DNA of 8,226 nt, taken from NCBI GenBank assembly GCA_937960755.1, contig CALGOL010000140.1, positions 1-8,226 of the forward strand, written 5' to 3'. The stretch's first letter is position 1, and each line of letters opens with the position of its first letter. A program made the translations under genes and the position numbers. Origin of the DNA: an uncultured Azospirillum sp. GTDB taxonomy: Bacteria; Pseudomonadota; Alphaproteobacteria; Azospirillales; Azospirillaceae. Below the pieces are notes generated by a model, which was not told where the DNA came from, searched no databases, and saw nothing but the letters and a program-made list of their open reading frames with translations. Of the stretch, positions 1-6,586 are shown piece after piece.

Positions 1-3
1 AAA

Positions 4-32
4 TATACCCGGCCTACGTCAAAACCCGGAAA
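4..32. repeat. IS630 left terminal inverted repeat
   Basis: It reads TATACCCGG at the outer end and AAAACCCGGAAA at the inner end. Its partner is 1125-1153 in inverse orientation. It contains the stop codon of the transposase gene (TAG on the minus strand, 14-16). Confidence 0.7.
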
Positions 33-1081
33 TTCTCCCTGTTGATGATATGGAAGGTATCGGAGACGACATCTCGGATTCGGTCCCATTCATTCGGCAG
101 GGTATCGCGGAAGAAGGTTTGGACGGCTTTGGCGAAGTCATTGAAAGAGTGATAGAATTTGTTGTGGGTGATCGCTTTGTGCAAGACCGCCCACAGCCGC
201 TCAATGGCGTTGAGGTTGGGAGCATACGGCGGCAGGAAGATCAGATTGAGCCGCTTTCCGTCGGTCTTCAGCCATTCCCCGACGATTTTCGCGTGATGGT
301 ATCTGGCGTTGTCGAGAATGACGTGGATTGTTCCGGCTTCCGGATAGGCAGTCAGCAGACGGGACAGCAGGGCGATGGTGGTCTCGGCATTCACCACCTC
401 GGTCTCGACCATGTGGCAGGCCCCGGTTTCCAGATTGAGTGCGCCGTGCAGGTTGAGCCTTTGCCGTCCGGCGGTGCGCGATACCGCCACGGGATCGCCC
501 TTCATGATCCAGCCATGCGCCGGACGGGTCTGATACTCGGGGTGGACGGCGTCGCCGAACACGACCTGATCCTTGGCCTGCAAGCCGTTGAGCAGCGTCT
601 CGTAAGCCGCCACGAACGCCTCTTGGACCTCGACCGAAGGCAGGCGCGGCAAAGCCTTGGGCTTGCGGTATTCGAAGCCGAGCCGGGTCAGCAGCTTGAT
701 CATTCCCGACCGGCTATAGCCGACGGCGAACCGCTCCTCGACCAGGGCGATCACCTCCGCGGTGGTGGTGAAAAGCCGTGCCGTCAACACCGCCACCAGC
801 GCCGCTTCTTGTTCCGAAGACAGCCGCGGCGAAGAACCCTTCCAGCCAAACTCGGACAGCCGTGCGGCCCCGCCCTCGGTCCACAGCCGATGCCACTGGT
901 AGACCGTGTCGTCATCCAGATACATCAGCCGCGCCACTTCCGGCACCGACAGCCCGTCGTCGAGCAACAACATCGCGTGAGCGCCGCGTGCCGGCCCATG
1001 CATCCCCGACGGACGCCGAACCCGCGCCAGCAGCCCTTGTCGCTCTTCCGTGGTCAAAAAGCCCCGTTTGATCATCGGCAT
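14..1081 (-). CDS. IS630-family transposase (DDE type)
   Basis: This 355-residue protein catalyses cut-and-paste movement of the surrounding element. The N-terminal part (about 30-135) is a helix-turn-helix region of the winged type used for end binding: LSVPEVARLMYLDDDTVYQW near 44-63, then a second HTH around 86-135. The catalytic DDE domain follows. The likely acidic triad is D177 (VFGDAVHPE), D257 (VILDNARYHH) and E294 (LNAIERLW), and FLPPYAPNLN before the last Glu is a hallmark of the family. The reading frame is intact with no frameshift, so the copy may be active. The start could be the ATG at 1081 or the one two codons later (1075). Neither has a clear ribosome site. Family assignment is secure; activity is inferred only from intactness. 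Confidence 0.93.
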   Translation of the reverse strand: MPMIKRGFLTTEERQGLLARVRRPSGMHGPARGAHAMLLLDDGLSVPEVARLMYLDDDTVYQWHRLWTEGGAARLSEFGWKGSSPRLSSEQEAALVAVLTARLFTTTAEVIALVEERFAVGYSRSGMIKLLTRLGFEYRKPKALPRLPSVEVQEAFVAAYETLLNGLQAKDQVVFGDAVHPEYQTRPAHGWIMKGDPVAVSRTAGRQRLNLHGALNLETGACHMVETEVVNAETTIALLSRLLTAYPEAGTIHVILDNARYHHAKIVGEWLKTDGKRLNLIFLPPYAPNLNAIERLWAVLHKAITHNKFYHSFNDFAKAVQTFFRDTLPNEWDRIRDVVSDTFHIINRENFRVLT

Positions 1082-1110
1082 ATTCGAATCGATTAGCGAC
1101 CGGTTGGCAA
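1082..1110 (-). promoter_or_regulatory. Possible transposase promoter
   Basis: On the minus strand TTGCCA (1110-1105) and TCGAAT (1087-1082) are separated by 17 nt. They match the sigma-70 consensus boxes at 5 of 6 and 4 of 6 positions. The -10-like box abuts the first ATG, so a transcript starting about 7 nt on would be leaderless or nearly so, beginning near the second ATG. This fits the missing ribosome site but rests on box matching alone. Confidence 0.3.
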
Positions 1111-1124
1111 CACCATTATCGATC

Positions 1125-1153
1125 TCTCCGGGTTCCAGCGGAATCGGAGTATA
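1125..1153. repeat. IS630 right terminal inverted repeat
   Basis: On the minus strand it starts TATACTCCG and ends GGAACCCGGAGA, matching the left repeat at the outer TATAC and the inner AACCCGGA. It lies 44 nt upstream of the transposase start. Confidence 0.7.
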
Positions 1154-1198
1154 TATTGGTAATTTTTTTAATGAACCGGGCTTCTAATCATTAGCCAG

Positions 1199-1233
1199 CG
1201 CCGGACGCCCGGCTTTGGCTGCGACGTCCGGCG
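1199..1233 (-). terminator. Hairpin directly after the VWA gene
   Basis: A perfect 9-bp inverted repeat, CGCCGGACG (1199-1207) and CGTCCGGCG (1225-1233), has a 17-nt loop and begins at the base after the VWA stop codon. It is GC-rich and well placed to end the minus-strand lipA-moxR-vwa transcript. No T-run follows it on the minus strand, so it is not a textbook intrinsic terminator. It may instead protect the 3' end or work with Rho. The rest of the spacer up to the IS (1154-1198) is AT-rich with a short palindrome, CTAATCATTAG (1184-1194). Confidence 0.4.
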
Positions 1234-2424
1234 TTAACTCAAACCGCGCATCGCCCCGTCCAAGCCGGCGAGGGTGAGCGGATACATCCGGTCGCCCATC
1301 AGCCGCTTTAAAATCCGCGTGCTCACCGTGCGCTCCCAGTACGCCTCCGGCGACGGGTTGAGCCAGACAGAGCGCGGGAAGGCGGTTAGCAGGCGGTTGA
1401 GCCAGACTTGGCCCGCTTCCTGGTTCCAATGCTCCACCGATCCGCCGGGCTCGACGATCTCATAAGGACTCATCGCCGCATCGCCGACGAAGATCAGCTT
1501 ATAGTCGTGCGGGTAGGTGTGAATGACGTCCCAAGTCGGGATTTGCTGCTCCCGCCGGCGGCGGTTGTCCTTCCATACCGCCTCATAGGGGCAGTTGTGA
1601 AAGTAAAAATGCTCCAGATGCTTGAACTCGCCGCGCACCGCGGAGAACAGTTCTTCGCAGAGCTTGACGTGATCGTCCATCGAGCCGCCGATGTCGAAAA
1701 ACAGCAGCACCTTGACCGCGTTGTGACGCTCCGGGACCATTTTCAGATTTAACCAGCCGGCGTTTTCCGCCGTCGCTTTGATGGTGCCGTCTAAATCCAA
1801 CTGGCTTTGCGCCCCGGTGCGGGCGAATTTGCGCAGGCGGCGCAACGCCACCTTAATATTGCGGGTGCCGAGTTCCACCGTATCGTCAAGGTTCTTGAAC
1901 TCGCGCTTGTCCCACACCTTGACAGCGCTGCGGTAGCGCGAGCGGTCCTGCCCGATGCGCACCCCTTCGGGGTTGTAGCCGTATGCCCCAAAGGGGGAGG
2001 TTCCCGCGGTGCCGATCCATTTAGAGCCGCCCTGATGGCGTTCGCGCTGTTCGGCGATGCGCTGGGCCAGCGTCTCCATCAGCTTGTCCCAGCCGCCTAG
2101 CGACTGCACTTGCGCTTGTTCTTCTTCGGTTAAGAAGCGCTCCGCCAGCTTGCGCAGCCATTCTTCCGGGATTTCCGCTGTCGGGCCGCCTTCGCCGTCG
2201 CCCAGCGCCGGCTTGTCCAACGCCTTGAAGACATGGCCGAACACCCGGTCGAAACGGTCGAGGTTGCGCTCGTCCTTCACCAGACAGGAGCGGCTGAGAT
2301 AGTAAAACTCATCGACGCTGAAGTCGGCGAGGCCGCGCTTCATCGCCTCCATCAACGTCAAATACTCGGTCAGCGACACCGGCACGCCGGCTTGCTTCAA
2401 CTCGAAGAAGAAGTTGATGAACAT
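1234..2424 (-). CDS. CoxE-like von Willebrand factor A domain protein
   Basis: This 396-residue protein, probably cytoplasmic with no signal peptide or membrane segment, is of the VWA CoxE-like type. Members work with a MoxR AAA+ ATPase to remodel or activate client enzymes, often metalloenzymes. The N-terminal half (1-220) is helical and charged. The VWA domain starts near 237 with VLLFFDIGGSMDDH. Its metal-site motif reads D244-I-G-G-S248, with Gly where classical MIDAS has the first Ser. A second candidate metal-site residue is D315 in FVGDAAMSPYE. A Trp-rich C-terminal part (332-362, HWNQEAGQVWLNRLL and SVWLNPSPEAYW) follows. The start ATG lies 9 nt after the stop of the MoxR gene; that stop itself forms part of a TAAGG ribosome site, implying coupled translation. 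The client is unknown. Family is firm; partnership with the upstream ATPase is very likely. Confidence 0.85.
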   Translation of the reverse strand: MFINFFFELKQAGVPVSLTEYLTLMEAMKRGLADFSVDEFYYLSRSCLVKDERNLDRFDRVFGHVFKALDKPALGDGEGGPTAEIPEEWLRKLAERFLTEEEQAQVQSLGGWDKLMETLAQRIAEQRERHQGGSKWIGTAGTSPFGAYGYNPEGVRIGQDRSRYRSAVKVWDKREFKNLDDTVELGTRNIKVALRRLRKFARTGAQSQLDLDGTIKATAENAGWLNLKMVPERHNAVKVLLFFDIGGSMDDHVKLCEELFSAVRGEFKHLEHFYFHNCPYEAVWKDNRRRREQQIPTWDVIHTYPHDYKLIFVGDAAMSPYEIVEPGGSVEHWNQEAGQVWLNRLLTAFPRSVWLNPSPEAYWERTVSTRILKRLMGDRMYPLTLAGLDGAMRGLS

Positions 2425-2433
2425 CGTCGGGCC

Positions 2434-3279
2434 TTACCGCCCGTCGCGCCGGGCGAGGAAGGCGAGCCGCTCCAGCAAATGCACGTCCTGCTCGTTCTTC
2501 AGCAACGCGCCGCACAAGGGCGGGATGACGGCGCGGGCGTCCTTGGCGCGCAAGGTCGCCGGGTCGATGTCCTCGACCATCAAGAGCTTCAGCCAGTCGA
2601 GCAGTTCCGAGGTGGAAGGCTTTTTCTTGAGCCCCGGAACCTCGCGCAGATCGTAGAACAGCGTCAGAGCGGCGTTGACCAACTCGCCCTTCAGGCCGGG
2701 ATAATGGGCGTCAATGATGCGCGCCATGGTCTCGCGGTCCGGAAAGCGGATGTAGTGGAAGAAGCAGCGGCGCAAGAAGGCGTCGGGCAGTTCTTTTTCA
2801 TTATTTGAGGTGATGACGACGATGGGCCGGCGCGCCGCCTTCACCGTCTGGCGGGTCTCGTAGACGTGGAACTCCATGCGGTCGAGCTCCAGCAACAGAT
2901 CGTTGGGGAACTCGATGTCGGCTTTGTCGATTTCGTCAATTAGCAGCACCGGCGGTTCGGGGGCGTCGAACGCCTCCCACAGCTTGCCCTTGACGATATA
3001 ATTGCCGACATCCTGCACCTTGGCGTCGCCCAACTGGCTGTCGCGCAGCCGGCTGACGGCGTCGTATTCGTACAGGCCCTGTTGCGCCTTGGTGGTGGAT
3101 TTGACGTGCCACGCGATCAGCGGCTTATTCAGCGCGGTGGCGATGGCGTGGGCCAGCACGGTTTTACCCGTGCCGGGCTCCCCCTTGATGAGCAACGGAC
3201 GCTCCAGCGTCACCGCGGCGTTAACCGCCACCAGAAGATCGTCGGTGGCGACGTAATCGTCGGCGCCGGTGAAGCGCAT
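2434..3279 (-). CDS. MoxR-family AAA+ ATPase
   Basis: This 281-residue cytoplasmic ATPase of the MoxR group probably forms a ring that remodels a client together with the VWA protein encoded next. Walker A is GEPGTGKT at 33-40, Walker B is VLLIDEID at 111-118, and sensor 1 is VVITSNNEKELPDAFLRRC (154-172), including candidate arginine-finger residues R170/R171. The C-terminal lid (about 180-281) is helical. The length is usual for the compact MoxR type. The start ATG has a strong site, CAGGGGGAAC, about 6 nt upstream. That site lies in the 15-nt gap after lipA, so the gene is almost certainly read with lipA. In known pairs (CoxD/CoxE, NorQ/NorD, CbbQ/CbbO, RavA/ViaA) the ATPase matures or regulates an enzyme encoded nearby. 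Here the nearest enzyme is lipoyl synthase, which makes a lipoate link possible but unproven. Confidence 0.9.
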   Translation of the reverse strand: MRFTGADDYVATDDLLVAVNAAVTLERPLLIKGEPGTGKTVLAHAIATALNKPLIAWHVKSTTKAQQGLYEYDAVSRLRDSQLGDAKVQDVGNYIVKGKLWEAFDAPEPPVLLIDEIDKADIEFPNDLLLELDRMEFHVYETRQTVKAARRPIVVITSNNEKELPDAFLRRCFFHYIRFPDRETMARIIDAHYPGLKGELVNAALTLFYDLREVPGLKKKPSTSELLDWLKLLMVEDIDPATLRAKDARAVIPPLCGALLKNEQDVHLLERLAFLARRDGR

Positions 3280-3294
3280 GCCCGTTCCCCCTGT

Positions 3295-4248
3295 TTAGCT
3301 GCGCGCCTCCCGCGCCGCCTTGAGCTTCTGGAAATCGGCCCCGGCGTGGTGCGACGACCGGGTGAGCGGCGAGGCCGACACCATCAAAAAGCCCTTGGCG
3401 CGCGCCAGCTTCGTGTAGCCGTCAAATTCTTCCGGCGTGACGAAGCGGTCGACCGCGACATGTTTAACCGTCGGCTGAAGGTATTGGCCGATGGTGATGA
3501 AATCAATGTCCGCCGCGCGCATGTCGTCCATGACCTGGCCGACTTCTTCCTTGGTTTCGCCCAGGCCCACCATAATGCCGGACTTGGTGAACATGGTGGG
3601 GTCCAGCTCCTTCACCTTGGCGAGCAAGGCCAGCGAGGTGAAATAGCGGGCGCCGGGCCGAATGCCGGGATAGAGCCGCGGCACGGTCTCCAAATTGTGA
3701 TTGAAGACGTCGGGGCGGGCTTCCACCACCTTTTCCATCGCGCCGGGCTTGCGCATGAAGTCGGGCGTCAGCACCTCAATCGTGGTGCCGGGAGAACGTT
3801 CACGGATGGCGCGGATGGTGCGGGCGAAATGGTCGGCCCCGCCGTCGTCGAGATCGTCGCGGTCCACCGACGTCACCACCACATGCGCCAGCTTCATTTG
3901 CGCCGTGGCGTCGGCGACGTTTTCCGGTTCATGCGGGTCGAGCGCCAGAGGCTTGCCGGTTTCGACATTGCAGAACGAGCAGCCGCGGGTGCAGATCGCG
4001 CCCAAGATCATGAAAGTGGCGTGCTTGTGCTTCCAGCATTCGCCGATGTTTGGGCAGGCGGCCTCTTCGCAGACGGTGTGCAGCTTCAGCCCGCGCATCA
4101 GTTCACGGGTTTCGTTGTATTCCGGGCTGACCGGCGCTTTGACCCGGATCCACGACGGCTTGCGCTGGATGGGATTGTCGGGCTTGTGGGCCTTTTCCGG
4201 GTGCCGCAACTTAACGAAATGGTCGGGTTTTTCGACAGCGTCAGACAT
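3295..4248 (-). CDS. lipA: Lipoyl synthase (radical SAM)
   Basis: LipA inserts two sulfurs into octanoyl groups on E2 and H-protein lipoyl domains, using S-adenosylmethionine and sacrificing an auxiliary 4Fe-4S cluster. The 317-residue length is normal. The auxiliary-cluster cysteines C60, C65 and C71 fit CX4CX5C, and the radical-SAM cysteines C86, C90 and C93 fit CX3CX2C within GAICTRGCSFCNVETGKP. The C-terminal motif with the serine ligand reads RSSHHA at 297-302; RSSYHA is the more common form. Other conserved blocks are SVDRDDLDDGGADHF (127-141), NHNLETVPRLY (184-194) and GIMVGLGETKEE (224-235). The start follows the DUF29 stop by 18 nt, with GGAAAG about 10 nt upstream. Its product acts on the E2 encoded at the right of the window and, with lpd between them, forms a lipoate/pyruvate dehydrogenase cluster. 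Confidence 0.97.
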   Translation of the reverse strand: MSDAVEKPDHFVKLRHPEKAHKPDNPIQRKPSWIRVKAPVSPEYNETRELMRGLKLHTVCEEAACPNIGECWKHKHATFMILGAICTRGCSFCNVETGKPLALDPHEPENVADATAQMKLAHVVVTSVDRDDLDDGGADHFARTIRAIRERSPGTTIEVLTPDFMRKPGAMEKVVEARPDVFNHNLETVPRLYPGIRPGARYFTSLALLAKVKELDPTMFTKSGIMVGLGETKEEVGQVMDDMRAADIDFITIGQYLQPTVKHVAVDRFVTPEEFDGYTKLARAKGFLMVSASPLTRSSHHAGADFQKLKAAREARS

Positions 4249-4266
4249 AGGGGCAAGCTTTCCGGG

Positions 4267-4770
4267 TCAGTCGTCGTCTTCTTCCGCGGGGAAGAGGTCG
4301 TGGGGATAGCGGGGATCGAGCGCCTGTTCAAGGGTGAACGGCGGTTCTTTGGGGAAGGTCTTTAAGGGGACGTCGGCTTCGAGCGCCGCCATTTTCCGCG
4401 CATCCGGGTAGACCTTTATGAAGATGTCTTCCGCCGTGGCCCGAAGGCTGGGGCTATCATCGAAAACATATCCCAGATGATTACGCTGTTGATGGATAAT
4501 GACGATCCAAAGGCGGCGGTTGCGCTCTCTCAGTTGCGGACAACAGAGAAATTTGAGCATGCAAGCGATGAGGCCATATAGACGATCATGAACCTCGCTT
4601 CGTTGGCGTCCGCCGAGGCTTTCTATTTCTTCGGCGATGTTCAGCCAGTCGATACGATCCGTCTCGCCTGTAGTTATAGCGAGGCGCAAAGCGGCGGCTT
4701 GGCGCTGCGTCCATGCGAAGAGATCGTATTCGTAGTCGAATTCGCCCACATCCATCATCGCCGTCCACAT
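4267..4770 (-). CDS. DUF29 family protein, function unknown
   Basis: This 167-residue soluble protein matches the DUF29 pattern, a family of unknown function common in cyanobacteria and some alphaproteobacteria. Visible landmarks are YDLFAWTQRQAAALR (15-29), the acidic IDWLNIAEEIESLG (40-53), a helix with LIACMLKFLCCPQLR (67-81), RLWIVIIHQQRNHL (86-99), DDSPSLR (104-110) and PFTLEQALD (144-152), ending in an acidic EEDDD tail. The start may be the first ATG or either of the tandem ATGs at 4755 and 4752. Alignment to the family begins only near residue 13, and none of the three has a strong ribosome site. It lies 18 nt ahead of lipA on the same strand and is likely cotranscribed with it. It separates lipA from lpd, as if inserted between them. 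No catalytic role can be proposed. Confidence 0.85.
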   Translation of the reverse strand: MWTAMMDVGEFDYEYDLFAWTQRQAAALRLAITTGETDRIDWLNIAEEIESLGGRQRSEVHDRLYGLIACMLKFLCCPQLRERNRRLWIVIIHQQRNHLGYVFDDSPSLRATAEDIFIKVYPDARKMAALEADVPLKTFPKEPPFTLEQALDPRYPHDLFPAEEDDD

Positions 4771-4844
4771 CCGCTTGACCGCGTCAGATCAAAGCTACCC
4801 CACGCGAGCGCCGACATAAAGCCTTCTCCCTCGTGGGGGGCGGG

Positions 4845-5003
4845 TTCACACATCTTGCGCTTTGACCTGATTTCTCACCTTCCGCCGTCATTCCGGCGAA
4901 AGCCGGAATCCACCTTCTCAGAAACGTTTCTCATGAGGAGGACCCCGGCTTTCGCCGGGGTGACGAAAAAAGACAAGAAAATCAGGGTCCCAAAATGTGT
5001 GAA
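4845..5003. repeat. Nested palindromic repeat (REPIN or MITE-like)
   Basis: This fills most of the 279-nt gap between the DUF29 gene and lpd. Outer arms: TTCACACAT (4845-4853) pairs with ATGTGTGAA (4995-5003), and CCTGATTT (4866-4873) with AAATCAGG (4979-4986). Inner arms: 4886-4911 and 4940-4965 match inversely at 22 of 26 positions. The centre is the perfect palindrome AGAAACGTTTCT (4920-4931). Each inner arm is itself an 8-bp hairpin with a 4-nt loop, ATTCCGGCGAAAGCCGGAAT in the left arm. That layout resembles the widespread proteobacterial intergenic repeat known as dRS3 in Neisseria. It encodes no transposase and would fold strongly as RNA, so it could also attenuate or end transcription after lpd. 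The flank at 4798-4838 holds a further weak hairpin, CCCCACG with CGTGGGG. Confidence 0.75.
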
Positions 5004-5049
5004 TGCCCCGACCTTGCGGACAAGGGGACGGGCGGCGCGCCGCATCAGA

Positions 5050-6447
5050 TCAGATATGGATCGCCTGGCCATAGGCGGAAAGGACGCTTTCATGCATCAT
5101 TTCCGACAGGGTCGGGTGCGGGAACACCGTGTGCATCAGTTCCTGCTCGGTGGTCTCCAACGCCTTGCCGACGACATAGCCTTGGATCAGTTCGGTGACT
5201 TCGGCGCCGATCATGTGCGCGCCCAGCAGTTCGCCGGTCTTGGCGTCGAACACCGTCTTAATCATGCCCTCGGTTTCGCCCAAGGCGATGGCCTTGCCGT
5301 TGCCGATGAACGGGAAGCGGCCGACCTTGACCGTATAGCCGGCGGCCTTGGCCTTGGCTTCGGTGTAGCCGACCGAAGCGACCTGCGGATGAGCGTAGGT
5401 GCAGCCCGGAATGCTCAGCGGGTCAAGCGGGTGCGGGTGCAGTCCGGCGATCTTTTCAACGCAGATCACGCCTTCGTGGCTCGCCTTGTGCGCCAGCCAC
5501 GGGGCGGCGGCGACGTCGCCGATGGCGTAAACGCCGGGCTCGTCGGTTTCGCACCATTGGTTGGTGATGATGTGGCCGCGGTCGGTCTTGACCTTGGTGC
5601 CTTCCAGGCCGAGGTTTTCGCTGTTGGGGGAGATGCCGACGGCGACGATCACCCGATCAACGGTGATGTCTTCGACCTTGCCGCCGACGTCCACCGCCAC
5701 GGTGACGCTGTCGGCGCTTTTGCGCAGATTGCCGGCCTTGCCGCCGGTGATGATGCGCATGCCTTGCTTTTCAAACGACTTGCGGGCGAGGGCGGAGATT
5801 TCCTCGTCCTCCACCGGCATGATGCGGTCCATCACCTCGACCACCGTCACCTTGGCCCCCAACTCGTTGTAGAAGCTGGCGAACTCGATGCCGATGGCGC
5901 CGGAGCCGATGACCAGCAGCGACTTCGGCGTGGTGTTGGGGGTCATGGCCTTTTTATAGGTCCACACCAGCTTGCCGTCGTCTTCCAGCCCCGGCAGGGT
6001 GCGGGCGCGGGCGCCGGTGGCGAGGATGATGTGCTTGCCGGCGAAATCGCCGACCTTGGCCCCGCTTTTGGAAACGGCGACCACGCCTTTGCCCGCCAGC
6101 TTGGCTTCGCCGTCGATGACGGTGACCTTATTCTTTTTCAGCAGGTGCTTGACGCCGCCGTTAAGCTGAGAAGCGACGCCGCGCGAACGCTGCACCACCT
6201 TATCAAGGTCGAAGCCGACCTGACCGATGTTCAGGCCGTACGCCGCGCCATGCTTGGCGTTGCGCAGCACTTCGGCCGAGCGCAGCAGCGCCTTGGTGGG
6301 GATGCAGCCCCAGTTGAGGCAGATGCCGCCGAGATGCTCGCGCTCCACCAACGCGGTGTGCAGACCCAGTTGCGCAGCGCGGATGGCGGCGACGTAGCCG
6401 CCGGGACCGCCGCCGATGACGATGACGTCAAAATTCATGTCGGCCAT
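5050..6447 (-). CDS. lpd: Dihydrolipoamide dehydrogenase (E3)
   Basis: This flavoprotein reoxidises dihydrolipoyl groups on E2 and passes electrons through FAD to NAD+. The 465 residues give the full family length. The FAD-binding GGGPGGYVAAIRAAQLG is at 12-28, and the redox disulfide is C43-LNWG-C48. The NAD-binding VIGSGAIGIEFASFYNELG is at 179-197, the second FAD contact AIGDVA at 308-313, and the C-terminal dimer-domain catalytic pair H444 and E449 is in HPTLSE. The start MADMNFDVIVIG is preceded by GGGAGAAG about 7 nt upstream; the next ATG three codons in is less likely. Position beside pdhC and lipA points to service of the pyruvate dehydrogenase complex, although E3 is often shared with other 2-oxoacid complexes. 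Its upstream region is shared with the divergent yefM promoter, and I could not pick out a convincing promoter for lpd itself. Confidence 0.96.
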   Translation of the reverse strand: MADMNFDVIVIGGGPGGYVAAIRAAQLGLHTALVEREHLGGICLNWGCIPTKALLRSAEVLRNAKHGAAYGLNIGQVGFDLDKVVQRSRGVASQLNGGVKHLLKKNKVTVIDGEAKLAGKGVVAVSKSGAKVGDFAGKHIILATGARARTLPGLEDDGKLVWTYKKAMTPNTTPKSLLVIGSGAIGIEFASFYNELGAKVTVVEVMDRIMPVEDEEISALARKSFEKQGMRIITGGKAGNLRKSADSVTVAVDVGGKVEDITVDRVIVAVGISPNSENLGLEGTKVKTDRGHIITNQWCETDEPGVYAIGDVAAAPWLAHKASHEGVICVEKIAGLHPHPLDPLSIPGCTYAHPQVASVGYTEAKAKAAGYTVKVGRFPFIGNGKAIALGETEGMIKTVFDAKTGELLGAHMIGAEVTELIQGYVVGKALETTEQELMHTVFPHPTLSEMMHESVLSAYGQAIHI

Positions 6448-6520
6448 AGGGTTCTTCTCCCAAATCGAAACTTGACGCGGACGGGGCGGGCGGAAGGCCG
6501 CGGACCCCCAGGGTGGCGAA

Positions 6521-6549
6521 TTGACAAGACGCGCCGGACGTACGATTAT
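6521..6549 (+). promoter_or_regulatory. Sigma-70-type promoter of yefM-yoeB
   Basis: A perfect -35 box TTGACA (6521-6526) is followed after 17 nt by GATTAT (6544-6549), which matches the -10 consensus at 4 of 6 positions. Transcription would start near 6556, inside the operator-like array, and run into yefM after about 30 nt of leader. Confidence 0.6.
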
Positions 6550-6568
6550 TTGTACAAGTCTGCGTACA
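6539..6568. promoter_or_regulatory. Three-site YefM-type operator array
   Basis: Three GTAC-centred sites lie at CGTACG (6539-6544), TTGTACAA (6550-6557, perfect) and CGTACA (6563-6568). Their centres are exactly 12 bp apart. The E. coli yefM-yoeB operator is known to consist of two palindromes with a TGTACA core at this spacing. The middle site here has that core exactly, and the third differs by one base. The array covers the -10 box and the likely start of transcription, so binding by the YefM-YoeB complex would block the promoter. Binding is inferred. Confidence 0.65.
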
Positions 6569-6572
6569 GGTT

Positions 6573-6577
6573 AGGAG
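6573..6577 (+). promoter_or_regulatory. Ribosome binding site of yefM
   Basis: AGGAG lies 9 nt before the ATG at 6587 and fixes that start. It lies just beyond the third operator site. Confidence 0.7.
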
Positions 6578-6586
6578 CCCAGAACC

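Larger units (their letters stand above)
4..1153 (-). mobile_element. Complete IS630-family insertion sequence
   Basis: The element holds a single transposase gene on the minus strand between imperfect terminal inverted repeats. The left repeat (4-32) and right repeat (1125-1153, read on the minus strand) both begin TATAC. They share about two thirds of 29 positions, including an identical inner block AACCCGGA. IS630 elements insert at TA and duplicate it. TA dinucleotides sit at both outer ends (4-7 and 1150-1153), so the exact edge is ambiguous by 2 bp. The length of about 1.15 kb is normal for the family. The left repeat overlaps the transposase stop codon. The element lies in the AT-rich spacer after the VWA gene and interrupts no visible gene on its right side; the left flank is outside the window. 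Confidence 0.85.

Noticed and set aside
50..1096. Long plus-strand open frame opposite the transposase
   Set aside because: It is the antisense of a clear DDE transposase, rich in Arg/Gly/His/Gln as expected from a shadow frame, and has no recognisable domain.
3343..3360. RSSHHA instead of RSSYHA in LipA as a sign of a defective enzyme
   Set aside because: All six cluster cysteines and both serines are present. Tyr to His is a mild change and the rest of the protein is typical.
3082..4365. 427-residue plus-strand open frame opposite lipA
   Set aside because: lipA is unmistakable on the minus strand. The antisense frame crosses several gene borders and shows no motif; high GC content explains the missing stops.
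4875..5093. Small minus-strand open frame over the palindromic repeat
   Set aside because: Its peptide (VTPAKAG ... DSGFRRNDG) is the typical spurious translation of this kind of intergenic repeat, and it overlaps the end of lpd.
6448..6520. A promoter for lpd in the divergent spacer
   Set aside because: No pair of -35 and -10 boxes with acceptable spacing was found on the minus strand. The GC-rich stretch has only short weak stems.
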